Below the pieces are notes generated by a model, which saw nothing but the letters and a program-made list of their open reading frames with translations, had not been told where the DNA came from and ran no database searches. Of a DNA stretch of 64,000 nucleotides, positions 18,791 through 26,633 are shown piece after piece (the first letter of the stretch is position 1; the number at the start of each line of letters is the position of its first letter). The DNA lies in the NCBI RefSeq assembly GCF_000018605.1, contig NC_010003.1:1278501-1342500 (forward strand), read 5' to 3'. This stretch comes from Petrotoga mobilis SJ95 (GTDB lineage: Bacteria > Thermotogota > Thermotogae > Petrotogales > Petrotogaceae). A program made the position numbers and the translations under genes.

Positions 18791-18850
18791 TTTTTAAAAA
18801 AATAAAAGGAGGTCCTTTTATCCCTTTTTTAATAGGAAAAAGACCTCCTT
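18791..18850 (-). terminator. Second hairpin with T run after the trp attenuator
   Basis: AAGGAGGTC pairs with GACCTCCTT, continued by TTTTTCC with GGATAAAA, and is followed by TTTTATTTTTTT on the minus strand. It lies only a few bases after the 3:4 attenuator terminator and before the trpE ribosome site, which is separate (about 18755). It looks like a tandem second terminator. Confidence 0.7.
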
Positions 18851-18852
18851 AA

Positions 18853-18932
18853 TTAAAAAAGGGCATCCCTGAAGGGATGCCCTTTGATTACTTTTTAGGC
18901 AGATTCACACAGGCATCCCTATCCGAGATGCC
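18853..18932 (-). promoter_or_regulatory. trp attenuator (regions 1 to 4)
   Basis: Region 1 GGCATC (inside the third Trp and His codons) can pair with region 2 GATGCC. Region 2 AGGGATGCC can pair with region 3 GGCATCCCT. Region 3 GGGCATCCCT pairs with region 4 AGGGATGCCC, a terminator followed by a T run. The leader stop codon adjoins region 2, so a ribosome at the stop masks region 2 and permits termination, and a ribosome stalled at the Trp codons frees region 2. This is the enterobacterial trp logic. Confidence 0.9.
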
Positions 18933-19008
18933 ACCACCAATTAATTATATTTATTGTATTGTTTTTTAACTTGGGTGATTTAAAAAAAAGCTTTTCTTGA
19001 TCAAACAT
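18919..19008 (-). CDS. trpL: trp leader peptide (29 residues)
   Basis: ATG at 19008, TAG at 18919. The peptide begins MFDQEKLFFKSPKLK and ends INWWWHLG. Three consecutive TGG codons lie four codons before the stop and overlap region 1 of the attenuator. A short GGGG stretch lies seven bases before ATG. No other Trp codons occur in it. The position after a consensus promoter and directly before the attenuator leaves little doubt. Confidence 0.92.
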   Translation of the reverse strand: MFDQEKLFFKSPKLKNNTINIINWWWHLG

Positions 19009-19039
19009 GCTATTACCCCGTTAATATCAATTTAATTTT

Positions 19040-19068
19040 AGTATAACATAATTTTTTAACCTTGTCAA
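19040..19068 (-). promoter_or_regulatory. Promoter of the trp operon
   Basis: Perfect -35 TTGACA (19063-19068), 17-base spacer, -10 TATACT (19040-19045). The -35 abuts the decayed nuclease gene remnant upstream. Confidence 0.9.
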
Positions 19069-19375
19069 GTTTCCTTCCACTTTAGCTTTTTCTCTGTCTC
19101 TTTTTGCTATCTCTTCTAATGTGTTAAACATTTTTGGCACCTCCATTTCTTTTAGCTCTTCGTAACCGGTTTGTTAGATCCATTGGCGATGCCTATTTAT
19201 AGTATGTCTGAACTTTTTATGGAGAAGTCTTTGCCTATTAGTTCAGTTTGTTCACGTTTTAAATCTGTCTCTTTTATTTGTTTTGTGATCTCTTTTGGTA
19301 GAAAGGCTTTTAGGAAGTCATAGAATACGGTTCTGTCTTCAAATAATTCTTTGAACAGGGAGTCTTTTTAATTAT
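19069..19375 (-). pseudogene. Decayed Rpn/YhgA-like nuclease gene
   Basis: Two stretches match the intact nuclease gene at 57015-58025. Bases around 19215-19365 encode an N-terminal part (KELFEDRTVFYDFLKAFLPK, then KETDLKREQTELIGKDFSIK). Bases around 19070-19165 encode MEVPKMFNTLEEIAKRDREK. About 200 codons between them are missing, a stop follows SDIL, and the ATG is lost. The downstream edge meets the trp -35 box. Confidence 0.85.
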
Positions 19376-19395
19376 ACCATATGTTTTTGAAGGTG

Positions 19396-19645
19396 TGTTA
19401 TCTTATCATATAACTCTCTTATAATGAATTTTATAGCGCCCTTCCCCCGCTCCCCACCCGTGTGGAAGAGGGACCTGCGGTCCCTTTAACCCTGTTTTTC
19501 ACACATAAGGAAAAGGATCTTTATTAGCACCCTTCTCCGGCTCCCCACCCGTGTGGAAGAGGGACCTGTGGCCCCTTTCCCCACTTTTCAACCATAAGGA
19601 AATGGGCCTGTTCCTTTTTACCCCGCGGCCCACCCGTTTTAGGAA
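19396..19645 (-). repeat. GC-rich repeat block with one arm of a 95-bp direct repeat
   Basis: Two to three copies of the GCGCCCTTCCCCCGCTCC unit (plus strand), each with a GGGACCTGCGGTCCC or GGGACCTGTGGCCCC palindrome. Bases 19434-19528 recur without a mismatch at 21194-21288, on the other side of the antitoxin gene. No gene is visible from 19376 to 19923; 19645-19923 is AT-rich and shows nothing I can name. Confidence 0.85.
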
Positions 19646-19923
19646 GAAAAAGTAGGCAAGTTGGGTTTTAAAGTTTCGCGTTTTAAAATAAGAAAGGTAA
19701 TGGTATAATAGGGTTGATTGAAAAACGTTTGGGAGAGAAGAAGTGTTCATTCATAGAGGTATATATTAAGTAGTTCAAATATAAGTCCTAAGATGAAATT
19801 TGATAGGGTGCTACGTAAAAACATTTCATAAAAAGCTCATACCGTTAACCTACAAGTTAAAAAAATATTAGTTTGTGTCATTGAGGAGGGTAATATAAAG
19901 ATATATTTTTAACAATATTTAAT

Positions 19924-19953
19924 ATATTATACCATCAATTGATGGTATAATAT
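19924..19953 (+). promoter_or_regulatory. 30-bp perfect palindrome, likely operator over the -10 box
   Basis: The half-site ATATTATACCATCAA is followed by its exact reverse complement. The right half contains TATAAT (19946-19951), so a bound protein would cover the promoter. The palindrome ends 18 bases before the antitoxin ATG. The downstream protein carries an HTH of the MqsA type, and such antitoxins repress their own promoter. Confidence 0.8.
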
Positions 19954-19971
19954 GAGTGTAGGAGTTATAAA

Positions 19972-21069
19972 ATGGTTGAATCTTTTCTAGAATTATTGAA
20001 ACAATTTATCAATAATAATCAATTACAGCTCGTGAAAAGGGCGAAGGAAATGTATGAATTGAAAAAACCAAAAGAAAGGTTGTTCTGTGAGCAATGTGGA
20101 AAATTGGTGGGATATAAAACAATAAAAAAGAAAGAGAATTATAACGTTAAGAATTACCCTATTGAAGTCGAACGTACTGTTGCTATATGTGAAGAATGTG
20201 GGGCTGAGTTACTTGAACCCTATTATGAGAATGAGAATTTAAAAGCAGCATACAGAAAATATGCTGAGTTGAATAATTTGGTGTTACCTGAAGAGATCAA
20301 GGAAATTAGAAGTAAGTATAATGTCTCTCAGACACTATTTGCCTTGATTTTAGGTTTAGGAGAAGCTACTATACAACGTTATGAGATGGGTTCATTACCA
20401 ACCAAAGTTAATAGCGATTTGATCAAGAGAGTTTCCGAACCGATTGAATTTTATAAGATTTTAAAAAGTAACAAAGATAATATTCCTGATATCGAGTATA
20501 AGAGGATCTTAGGAAACATTCAGAGAATTCTTAAAGAGTTTGAAAATAAACTTGAAGTTCAGGAATTGGAAAAAATTTTGTATATTAAACATCCTGAAAT
20601 AGACATTGAAAAAATGAAAGGCTTAATAGCTGGATTATTTTATTATTCAAATAAATATCATCACAAGGATTTTTTATACAAAACCGTCTTTTTTAAATTG
20701 CTATGGTTAGTGGAAAAGGAATCTAAAAAAAGCCTTGGCAGGCAAATTGCTAATTTGAAATTCATTCATTATAATTATGGTCCGATTCCTAAAGGAGCAA
20801 AAAATGAAGAGGGCGTTCTTTTAGATTATTTGATAAAGACAAATTTAATAAGAATGAATATCGATTTTTCTAAAAAGTTTTTGCAAGAGACGTATAAGAT
20901 TGGTTTGGTGGATCAAACTCCTTTAAGGAATTTAACAGATGAAGAAAGAAAGATTGTAGAAAAGATTGTTAAAAAGTATGGAGGATTGAGTGCTAGCGAA
21001 TTAGTTGAAGTATCACATAATGACGTGGCTTATAAAAGTTCAAATTATGATGAAGAGATAGTGATTTAG
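19972..21069 (+). CDS. MqsA-like zinc-ribbon/HTH protein fused to a Panacea (SocA-like) antitoxin domain
   Basis: A 365-residue protein. Residues 35-85 hold two CxxC pairs (CEQCGK, CEECGA), a zinc ribbon like the MqsA/YgiT antitoxins. Residues 105-150 form an HTH (KYNVSQTLFALILGLGEATIQRYEMG). Residues about 215-300 resemble the Panacea/DUF4065 domain of SocA-type antitoxins (YKTVFFKLLWLVEK, KFIHYNYGPIPKGA). AGGAG lies seven bases before ATG. No toxin gene is seen next to it on either strand, so it is an orphan regulator, an antitoxin with a lost partner, or one acting in trans. The Panacea assignment is from pattern and less sure than the MqsA part. Confidence 0.75.
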   Translation: MVESFLELLKQFINNNQLQLVKRAKEMYELKKPKERLFCEQCGKLVGYKTIKKKENYNVKNYPIEVERTVAICEECGAELLEPYYENENLKAAYRKYAELNNLVLPEEIKEIRSKYNVSQTLFALILGLGEATIQRYEMGSLPTKVNSDLIKRVSEPIEFYKILKSNKDNIPDIEYKRILGNIQRILKEFENKLEVQELEKILYIKHPEIDIEKMKGLIAGLFYYSNKYHHKDFLYKTVFFKLLWLVEKESKKSLGRQIANLKFIHYNYGPIPKGAKNEEGVLLDYLIKTNLIRMNIDFSKKFLQETYKIGLVDQTPLRNLTDEERKIVEKIVKKYGGLSASELVEVSHNDVAYKSSNYDEEIVI

Positions 21070-21147
21070 GGTCAAACTTTTTATGGATAATTCTGATCTA
21101 TAACAATATACCACCTTATCACACAAATGCTGTGCAACGAGTTTTAT

Positions 21148-21312
21148 AGCGCCCCTTCGCCCCGCAGCCCGCCCGTGTGGAAAAGATCTTTATTAGCGCC
21201 CTTCCCCCGCTCCCCACCCGTGTGGAAGAGGGACCTGCGGTCCCTTTAACCCTGTTTTTCACACATAAGGAAAAGGATCTTTATTAGCGTTCTTTTACCT
21301 CGCAGCCCGGTC
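21148..21312 (-). repeat. GC-rich repeat block with second arm of the 95-bp direct repeat
   Basis: Contains GCGCCCCTTCGCCCCGCAGC (plus strand) and then bases 21194-21288, identical to 19434-19528. The gap between the antitoxin and degV (21070-21500) otherwise holds only the degV promoter. Confidence 0.85.
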
Positions 21313-21436
21313 CATAGTTAGCCCTTATGCTTCACAATCTAAGTTTTTTATCCTTTGGGGGGATGTACTATGATTAATCGATTTTAAAATATCTTTATAG
21401 TAAAAATTTAATTAAAAAGTCTATTTTTTATTATAT

Positions 21437-21447
21437 CTTGGTATAAT
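21437..21447 (+). promoter_or_regulatory. Extended -10 promoter of degV
   Basis: TCTTGGTATAAT: a consensus -10 box (21442-21447) preceded by TGG. No good -35 is visible. Confidence 0.6.
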
Positions 21448-21500
21448 ATACTATGAAGCTGATTAAATATATATCTAAATTCAACGGAGGTAATAAAATA

Positions 21501-22337
21501 GTGAAGTTTAAAATAGTAGTTGACAGTTGTTGTGATTTAACAAAAGAAATTAAAGAAAGATTTGATATATCGACAGTTCCATTATTTATTGATATTGATG
21601 ATCAACATTTTATAGATGATGAGAATCTAGACCGTGAAAAACTACTGGAGGCAATGAGAAACTCTACCGAAGTTCCTAAAACCGCCAGTCCAGGGCCTAA
21701 GCCATTTCTAAATTTATACGAGAAATATGAAAATACCTTTGTAGTTACCTTATCTAAGGAGTTAAGTTCGAGTTATCAGAATGCGGTTCTCGCTAAGAAT
21801 ATTTTATTGGAAGAAGCTAAAGACAAATTCGTGAAAGTGTTCAATTCTTTTAGCGCTTCTGTCGGTGAAACAATGATTGCTTACAAAATTGGTGAATTAA
21901 TTGAAGCAAAACTCGGTAGGGAAGAAATAATAAATAAAGCAGAAAAATATATAGAAGAGATGAAGACCTTATTTGTGCTTGATTCGCTAGATAACCTTAT
22001 CAAGGCAGGGCGTATGGGTAGATTGAAAGGTGAATTTGCATCTTTATTGAATATAAAACCTATTCTGGCTGGTACTAGAGAAGGTACTATAACTTTATTG
22101 GATAAAGCACGAGGAAGCAAAAATGCGATTAAAAAGCTAATTGATAAAATAGGAGAAGTAGGGAATAATTTGAAAGATAAAGTTTTAGGAATTGCTCACT
22201 GCAATGCTCTCGAGAGAGCTGAGTATATCAAAAAAGAAGCAGCTAAAAGATATAATTTTAGAGATATAATTATTGTGGAAACTGCAGGGATAAGTACTGT
22301 TTATGCTAATGAAGGCGGAGTTATACTTGCTTTTTAA
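21501..22337 (+). CDS. DegV family fatty-acid-binding protein
   Basis: DegV proteins bind a fatty acid and, in Firmicutes, hand it to fatty acid kinase FakA. Motifs: IVVDSCCDLTKE at the N-terminus, KTASPGPKPFLNLYEKY, VTLSKELSSSYQNA, the VFNSFSASVGE loop, LDSLDNLIKAGRMGRLKGEFASLLNIKPIL, and a C-terminal GP-like ending. The frame is open from 21453, but GTG at 21501 has GGAGG ten bases upstream and gives the usual 278-residue protein. No fakA is in the window. Confidence 0.92.
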   Translation: MKFKIVVDSCCDLTKEIKERFDISTVPLFIDIDDQHFIDDENLDREKLLEAMRNSTEVPKTASPGPKPFLNLYEKYENTFVVTLSKELSSSYQNAVLAKNILLEEAKDKFVKVFNSFSASVGETMIAYKIGELIEAKLGREEIINKAEKYIEEMKTLFVLDSLDNLIKAGRMGRLKGEFASLLNIKPILAGTREGTITLLDKARGSKNAIKKLIDKIGEVGNNLKDKVLGIAHCNALERAEYIKKEAAKRYNFRDIIIVETAGISTVYANEGGVILAF

Positions 22338-22359
22338 AGTGAATTAAATTTTGGAAAAT

Positions 22360-22379
22360 CCCCGCCATTATAGGCGGGG
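22360..22379. terminator. Hairpin between degV and the ROK kinase
   Basis: CCCCGCC-ATTATA-GGCGGGG, perfect 7-bp GC stem between converging genes. A T run follows only at a distance on the plus side and a short TTTT on the minus side, so it is a moderate terminator. Confidence 0.6.
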
Positions 22380-22484
22380 ATAATATATAAAAAGTTTTTT
22401 TGCATTTATCTTTGTATTATACAGCAAGAATGAATGCAGGTGAAATTTTCTTTCGGTTCTAGATAAGAGATTTTTGATTATGAC

Positions 22485-23435
22485 TTATAGGGGGTTTTCT
22501 TCGGCATAAAAGGCTGCAGAAGCTGCCCCTAAAATTCCAGCATCTTCTACTAAAGATGATTGTTCTATAGTGTAAGTATCTGCGAAACTGCTCATTACAT
22601 ATTTTTTCGTCATTTCTCTTAATGGAACAAAAAGAGCATCACCTGCTCTGCTTAACCCCCCACCGATTATAATTTTTTCTGGGTTAAAGGCATGAACATA
22701 TCCTCCAATAGCCCGTGCAAGTGCATCGATGGCAAAGTTACAAACTACTCTGGCAAGAGGATCATTTTTTTCATAAGCTTGAAAAACGTGCTTTGATTCA
22801 ATCTTTTCTTTTTTTCCGGCTAATTTTAAAACAAGGCTGTCTGGGTACCTATCTATCAAATTTTTGGCTTCTAATGCTATATATTTCGCAGAAGAAGTAG
22901 CTTCTACACATCCCCTATTACCGCAACCGCATTGTGGACCATTTGGTACAACTACAACATGTCCCAATTCTGGGGCTAGACCGTCTTTACCGGTTAAAAA
23001 TGTGTTGTTACAAACCACTCCGGAACCTATGCCTGTTCCTATGGTTAAAGCGATGAAATCGTGCAAACCCTTTGCTTTACCAAAATACCATTCACCAAGT
23101 GCAAAGGCATTGGCATCGTTTTCTAAAAAGACGTCAACGTTTATATTTTCTTTTATCAAGCGAACCAATTCAAAATTTCGCCAGTTTGGAAAGTTTGGAG
23201 AAAATCTCACAATTCCATTTTTTCTATCTATAGAACCTGGTGAACCTATTCCAATTGCTGAAAATTCAGTGTTTTCCGTTAAATCTTTCACGGTTTTTGT
23301 TATATTAGCTATTACTTGGGCATTTCCCATTTCAACTTCTGTAGGTCTAGAAATCTTTTTAATTATTCCTTTTTTTTCATCGACTAATCCGGCTTTTATC
23401 TCAGTGCCTCCCAAATCGATTCCTACTACCAACAT
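22485..23435 (-). CDS. ROK family sugar kinase (glucokinase-like)
   Basis: Phosphorylates glucose or a related sugar. The N-terminal phosphate loop GIDLGGTEIKAGL, LENDANAFALGEW with the catalytic Asp, TIGTGIGSG, the ROK zinc motif CGCGNRGCVE (res about 175-184) and GGGLSRAGD are present. The start at 23435 (MLVVGID) is favoured because AAGGAG lies eight bases upstream; GTG and ATG codons at 23444 and 23441 are too close to it. No HTH domain is present, so it is an enzyme rather than a ROK repressor. Substrate is inferred. Confidence 0.9.
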   Translation of the reverse strand: MLVVGIDLGGTEIKAGLVDEKKGIIKKISRPTEVEMGNAQVIANITKTVKDLTENTEFSAIGIGSPGSIDRKNGIVRFSPNFPNWRNFELVRLIKENINVDVFLENDANAFALGEWYFGKAKGLHDFIALTIGTGIGSGVVCNNTFLTGKDGLAPELGHVVVVPNGPQCGCGNRGCVEATSSAKYIALEAKNLIDRYPDSLVLKLAGKKEKIESKHVFQAYEKNDPLARVVCNFAIDALARAIGGYVHAFNPEKIIIGGGLSRAGDALFVPLREMTKKYVMSSFADTYTIEQSSLVEDAGILGAASAAFYAEENPL

Positions 23436-23477
23436 TGTCATCACTCCTTGAAGTGTATTTGCTGTCTTCTACTATAT

Positions 23478-23595
23478 TTGCTCCCCTTTGCCCAGCAGCC
23501 CACCCTTGGACATTAAGGGGCTTCGCCCCTTAAAATCCTCAAAATCAAAGTTTATTTTAAAAAAAGCTTTTTGCACAAGACCGCAAAATATATTA
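23478..23595 (-). repeat. GC-rich repeat units upstream of ispD
   Basis: Contains CCCCTTTGCCCAGCAGCCC, the hairpin AAGGGGCTTCGCCCCTT and TTTTTTGCACAAGACCGCAAAA. The last unit recurs near 14150 as TTTTGCACAAAGCTGCAAAA. Confidence 0.75.
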
Positions 23596-23599
23596 TAAT
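23571..23599 (+). promoter_or_regulatory. Promoter of ispD inside a repeat unit
   Basis: -35 TTGCAC (23571-23576), 17-base spacer, -10 TATAAT (23594-23599). The -35 lies in the repeat unit shared with the trpF-trpB gap. Confidence 0.7.
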
Positions 23600-23707
23600 A
23601 AGTTTATCAATCTATTATATCAAAAGTTAAATTAATTATTTAAAAAAAAGATGAAGTTCTACTAAATCTATTTTTTAAAATACTACAAATAATAAAGGGT
23701 GAAGAAA

Positions 23708-24391
23708 ATGGTCTATGCAATTATAGTAGCAGCTGGAGAAGGAAAAAGAGCGGGATTTGAAATTCCAAAACAATTTGTAAAATTAAATAACAAAACCATA
23801 TTGAGAATGTCAGCTGAAAAATTCCAGAATTCAGCATCAATAGATAAGTTTCTCGTCGTATCTCACAGAAACTACGTGGATTTAACAGAAAAAGAAGTTA
23901 AAATCTTTTCAAAATTTGAGAATGTTGTAATTGGCGGAAGTAACAGGCAAGAAAGTGTTTATAATGCCCTAATGTATTTGGGCAAAAAAGAGAATAAGCC
24001 TGATTTTGTTTGCATTCATGATGCCGTCAGACCTTTCGTTGATACTAATAAAATAGACGAAAGCATCTACAAAGCAAAAGAGATAGGCGGGGCTGTATTA
24101 GCAGAAATGGCTGAAAATACAATTTCACAGGTGAATAATGGAAGGATTGTAAAAACTTTAGAAAGATCCCAAATTTATCTTCACCATACCCCTCAAACTT
24201 TTGATTTCAATAAACTACTCAAAGCTTACCAAAAAGCAGAAAAGATCCTATCTTCTTTTACCGATGATGCCTCTATATTTATCCATGCGGGTTATGAAAC
24301 GGCGATTGTGGAAGATTACAAAAATAACATTAAGCTCACAAAAAAAGAGGATTTTGAACTTGCAAAATGTATTTTTGAATTAAATTCTTAG
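23708..24391 (+). CDS. ispD: 2-C-methyl-D-erythritol 4-phosphate cytidylyltransferase
   Basis: Third step of the methylerythritol phosphate isoprenoid pathway. Motifs: AIIVAAGEGKRAG with the CTP-binding loop, PKQFVKLNNKTIL, VVIGGSNRQESVYNAL, CIHDAVRPFV and RSQIYLHHTPQTFDF. An upstream in-frame GTG at 23699 exists, but ATG at 23708 is better spaced from AAAGGG. The length of about 227 is typical. Its end overlaps the deacetylase gene tail-to-tail by 4 bases. Confidence 0.95.
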   Translation: MVYAIIVAAGEGKRAGFEIPKQFVKLNNKTILRMSAEKFQNSASIDKFLVVSHRNYVDLTEKEVKIFSKFENVVIGGSNRQESVYNALMYLGKKENKPDFVCIHDAVRPFVDTNKIDESIYKAKEIGGAVLAEMAENTISQVNNGRIVKTLERSQIYLHHTPQTFDFNKLLKAYQKAEKILSSFTDDASIFIHAGYETAIVEDYKNNIKLTKKEDFELAKCIFELNS

Positions 24392-25497
24392 TCTAAAAAT
24401 GTTTCAAAAACCTGGATCCCAACATCTATTACCTCATCGGGAGGCAAAAATTCAGGGTTATGAAGACCATGGTGTTCACCTTTAGAACTTCCTAACCAAC
24501 ACATTAGTGAAGGGTATTTTTTTGATATGAAGCCAAAGTCTTCACCCGTCATTTTTAGTCCACAATCAATAAATGTAAATGTTTTAGAAAGTTTAGGAAT
24601 AAACTTGTCATATAGTAACGAATCGTTAGTAACTTCGGGATAAAAAGAACCTTTGCCCAACAAGTAATCAACCCCTGTCATGATCTTTATCCCTGACAGT
24701 ACGTTTCTCATATCTTCGAAGTATTTTAGGTTATTTTCAGAATTCACGCCTCTTATACTTCCTTCGACATGGGAATTTCCTGGTAGTATGTTAATCGCAC
24801 TACCAGCATTTACTTTACCAACGCCGATTACAAAAGGTTCCATGGGATTTTTTGGAAGTTTATCAAGCACATCTAAAAATATGCGAAGAGCATTCAACGC
24901 ATTTTTGGATTGATGGGGAAAGGCAAGATGTGAAGAAACCCCTTCAAAATCCACAAAGAACTCAAGGGCTGAAGCAAAAAGCGTACCACGCGTTGAGGCT
25001 ATGGTCCCCACAGGGAACTCATCGTTGACATGTAGTGCAAAAGCCGCTTTTATATTGTACTTATCCAATATTCCACTTTCGATAACCCTTTGGGCTCCAC
25101 CCTTTGATTCTTCTGCAGGTTGAAATAAAAAAACTATATTTTTATTTACTTTATTTTTTATCACGTTGAGAAAAAAACCATACAAAATAGCGGTATGAAC
25201 GTCATGACCACATGCGTGCATGTATTCATTTTTTGATTTGAAATCAACTTTGGTCTTTTCTTTTATATTTAAAGCATCGATATCTGCCCTAAAAAGAAGG
25301 TACTCCTCACCGCTGCCACCATTATACTCAACAATAAGTCCAGTTTTTAAAGGTTTATATACGTTAATGTCAACGTTGTAAAAGGTGGCGGCTTCTTTTA
25401 TGGTTTTTTCCAATAATTCGGTAGTTTGATACTCTTCAAGAGATAATTCCGGATTCTCATGTATTTTATGTCTCAATTCGTAGGGTGGAATGATCAT
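24388..25497 (-). CDS. N-acetyldiaminopimelate deacetylase (M20 amidohydrolase)
   Basis: An M20-family metal-dependent amidohydrolase of 369 residues. Motifs: FRADIDALNI, YMHACGHDVHTAILYG (metal ligands His, Asp, His), FLFQPAEESKGGA (Glu pair), GVSSHLAFPHQSKNA and a late GEHHGLHNPEF. By sequence alone the substrate could be another N-acyl amino acid. Its place at the end of the lysine operon, with dapH (acetyl branch) and an aminotransferase, points to N-acetyl-LL-diaminopimelate. It overlaps the aminotransferase gene by 4 bases. Confidence 0.88.
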   Translation of the reverse strand: MIIPPYELRHKIHENPELSLEEYQTTELLEKTIKEAATFYNVDINVYKPLKTGLIVEYNGGSGEEYLLFRADIDALNIKEKTKVDFKSKNEYMHACGHDVHTAILYGFFLNVIKNKVNKNIVFLFQPAEESKGGAQRVIESGILDKYNIKAAFALHVNDEFPVGTIASTRGTLFASALEFFVDFEGVSSHLAFPHQSKNALNALRIFLDVLDKLPKNPMEPFVIGVGKVNAGSAINILPGNSHVEGSIRGVNSENNLKYFEDMRNVLSGIKIMTGVDYLLGKGSFYPEVTNDSLLYDKFIPKLSKTFTFIDCGLKMTGEDFGFISKKYPSLMCWLGSSKGEHHGLHNPEFLPPDEVIDVGIQVFETFLD

Positions 25498-26633
25498 TTT
25501 AAAACCTTCTCTAATTTTACCAGCATCTTTTCGATGTCGTTATATTCAATATTTAAAGGAGGCAATAGACGAATCACACTGTTATGAAGTACATTCAACA
25601 AAAGACCCTCTTGTAGACCTTTTCCTCTCATTTGAGGGTCCTCTTCATTTAACTCTATGCCAATCATCAAACCTTTGCCTCGAACTTCTTTTACTTTTTC
25701 GAAATTTTTCTCTTTTAAATATTGCATTATGTAATTTCCTTTTTCTTCAACGTCTTTCAGAAGAGAAGGGATATTTTCCACAATGAACCTAGCTCCCGCA
25801 AGGGCTACAGGATTTGGGGCAAACGTTGAACCGTGTTCTCCTTTTTCAAAAGCCTGAGATATATTTTCAAGAAATAACGTACCTCCCAAAGGCAAACCGC
25901 CGCCTATGGATTTACCGATGGTTATAATATTTGGAGATAGCCCAAAATGTTGGTATGAAAAAATTTTTCCCGTTCGCCCAAGCCCAGCTTGAACCTCATC
26001 GCAGACTAAAATAAAATTATATTTCCTTTTTAAGTCCTCTATCAAAGATGCGAATTCTGGTTTGATTGATACTATTCCGCCTGATCCCAGAATGGGTTCT
26101 ACAAAAACAGCCAACGTTTCTTCTCCGAATAGATCGAAGTATCTACTTAAATCCTCTACATCGTTGTACTTTAGTTCTATCGTGTTGGGAAGCAAAGGTT
26201 CAAACGGTTCTCTTAAGTCTTTAAAACCGTTTATAGAAAGTGCGCCTAAAGTTCTACCATGAAAACCGTTCTCGAAAAAAACAATCTTATTTCTTTTATC
26301 TGTTGCTCTTTTTTTTATGGCTTTTAAAGCAGCTTCAGTAGCCTCTGCTCCAGAGTTACTGAAGTAAACGGTGCCATTTTTCCCAGTGAAATTGACTAGT
26401 TTTTCTGATACAAAAATGGCATCTTCATCGAGGAAAAAATTAGAAGTGTGCATATATCTATCCATCTTTTCCTTCAACACTTTTAACAAAGATGGATGAG
26501 AATGCCCAAAACTCATTACTCCTATACCAGAAAATGTGTCCAGAAACGCTTCCCCTGTTTTATCGTAAATGTAACAACCTTCCGCTCTATCAATTTTTAT
26601 TGGAAACGGGTTGTAGACTTGTATTAGGCTCAT
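25494..26633 (-). CDS. Class III aminotransferase (ArgD-like), probable N-acetyl-diaminopimelate aminotransferase
   Basis: Pyridoxal-phosphate enzyme of the acetylornithine aminotransferase group, 379 residues. Motifs: YFSNSGAEATEAALK, ENGFHGRTLGALS, VFVEPILGSGG, CDEVQAGLGRTGK, and the Schiff-base lysine in ITIGKSIGGGLPLGG. Because the flanking genes make diaminopimelate by the acetyl route, it likely transaminates N-acetyl-2-amino-6-oxopimelate; a dual role in arginine synthesis is possible. No other arginine genes are nearby. Confidence 0.85.
   Translation of the reverse strand: MSLIQVYNPFPIKIDRAEGCYIYDKTGEAFLDTFSGIGVMSFGHSHPSLLKVLKEKMDRYMHTSNFFLDEDAIFVSEKLVNFTGKNGTVYFSNSGAEATEAALKAIKKRATDKRNKIVFFENGFHGRTLGALSINGFKDLREPFEPLLPNTIELKYNDVEDLSRYFDLFGEETLAVFVEPILGSGGIVSIKPEFASLIEDLKRKYNFILVCDEVQAGLGRTGKIFSYQHFGLSPNIITIGKSIGGGLPLGGTLFLENISQAFEKGEHGSTFAPNPVALAGARFIVENIPSLLKDVEEKGNYIMQYLKEKNFEKVKEVRGKGLMIGIELNEEDPQMRGKGLQEGLLLNVLHNSVIRLLPPLNIEYNDIEKMLVKLEKVLK

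Noticed and set aside
19645-19923. Missing toxin gene upstream of the orphan antitoxin
   Set aside because: I looked for a small frame with a ribosome site on both strands. GAGGAGGG at about 19882 is not followed by a start codon, and no recognisable toxin appears.
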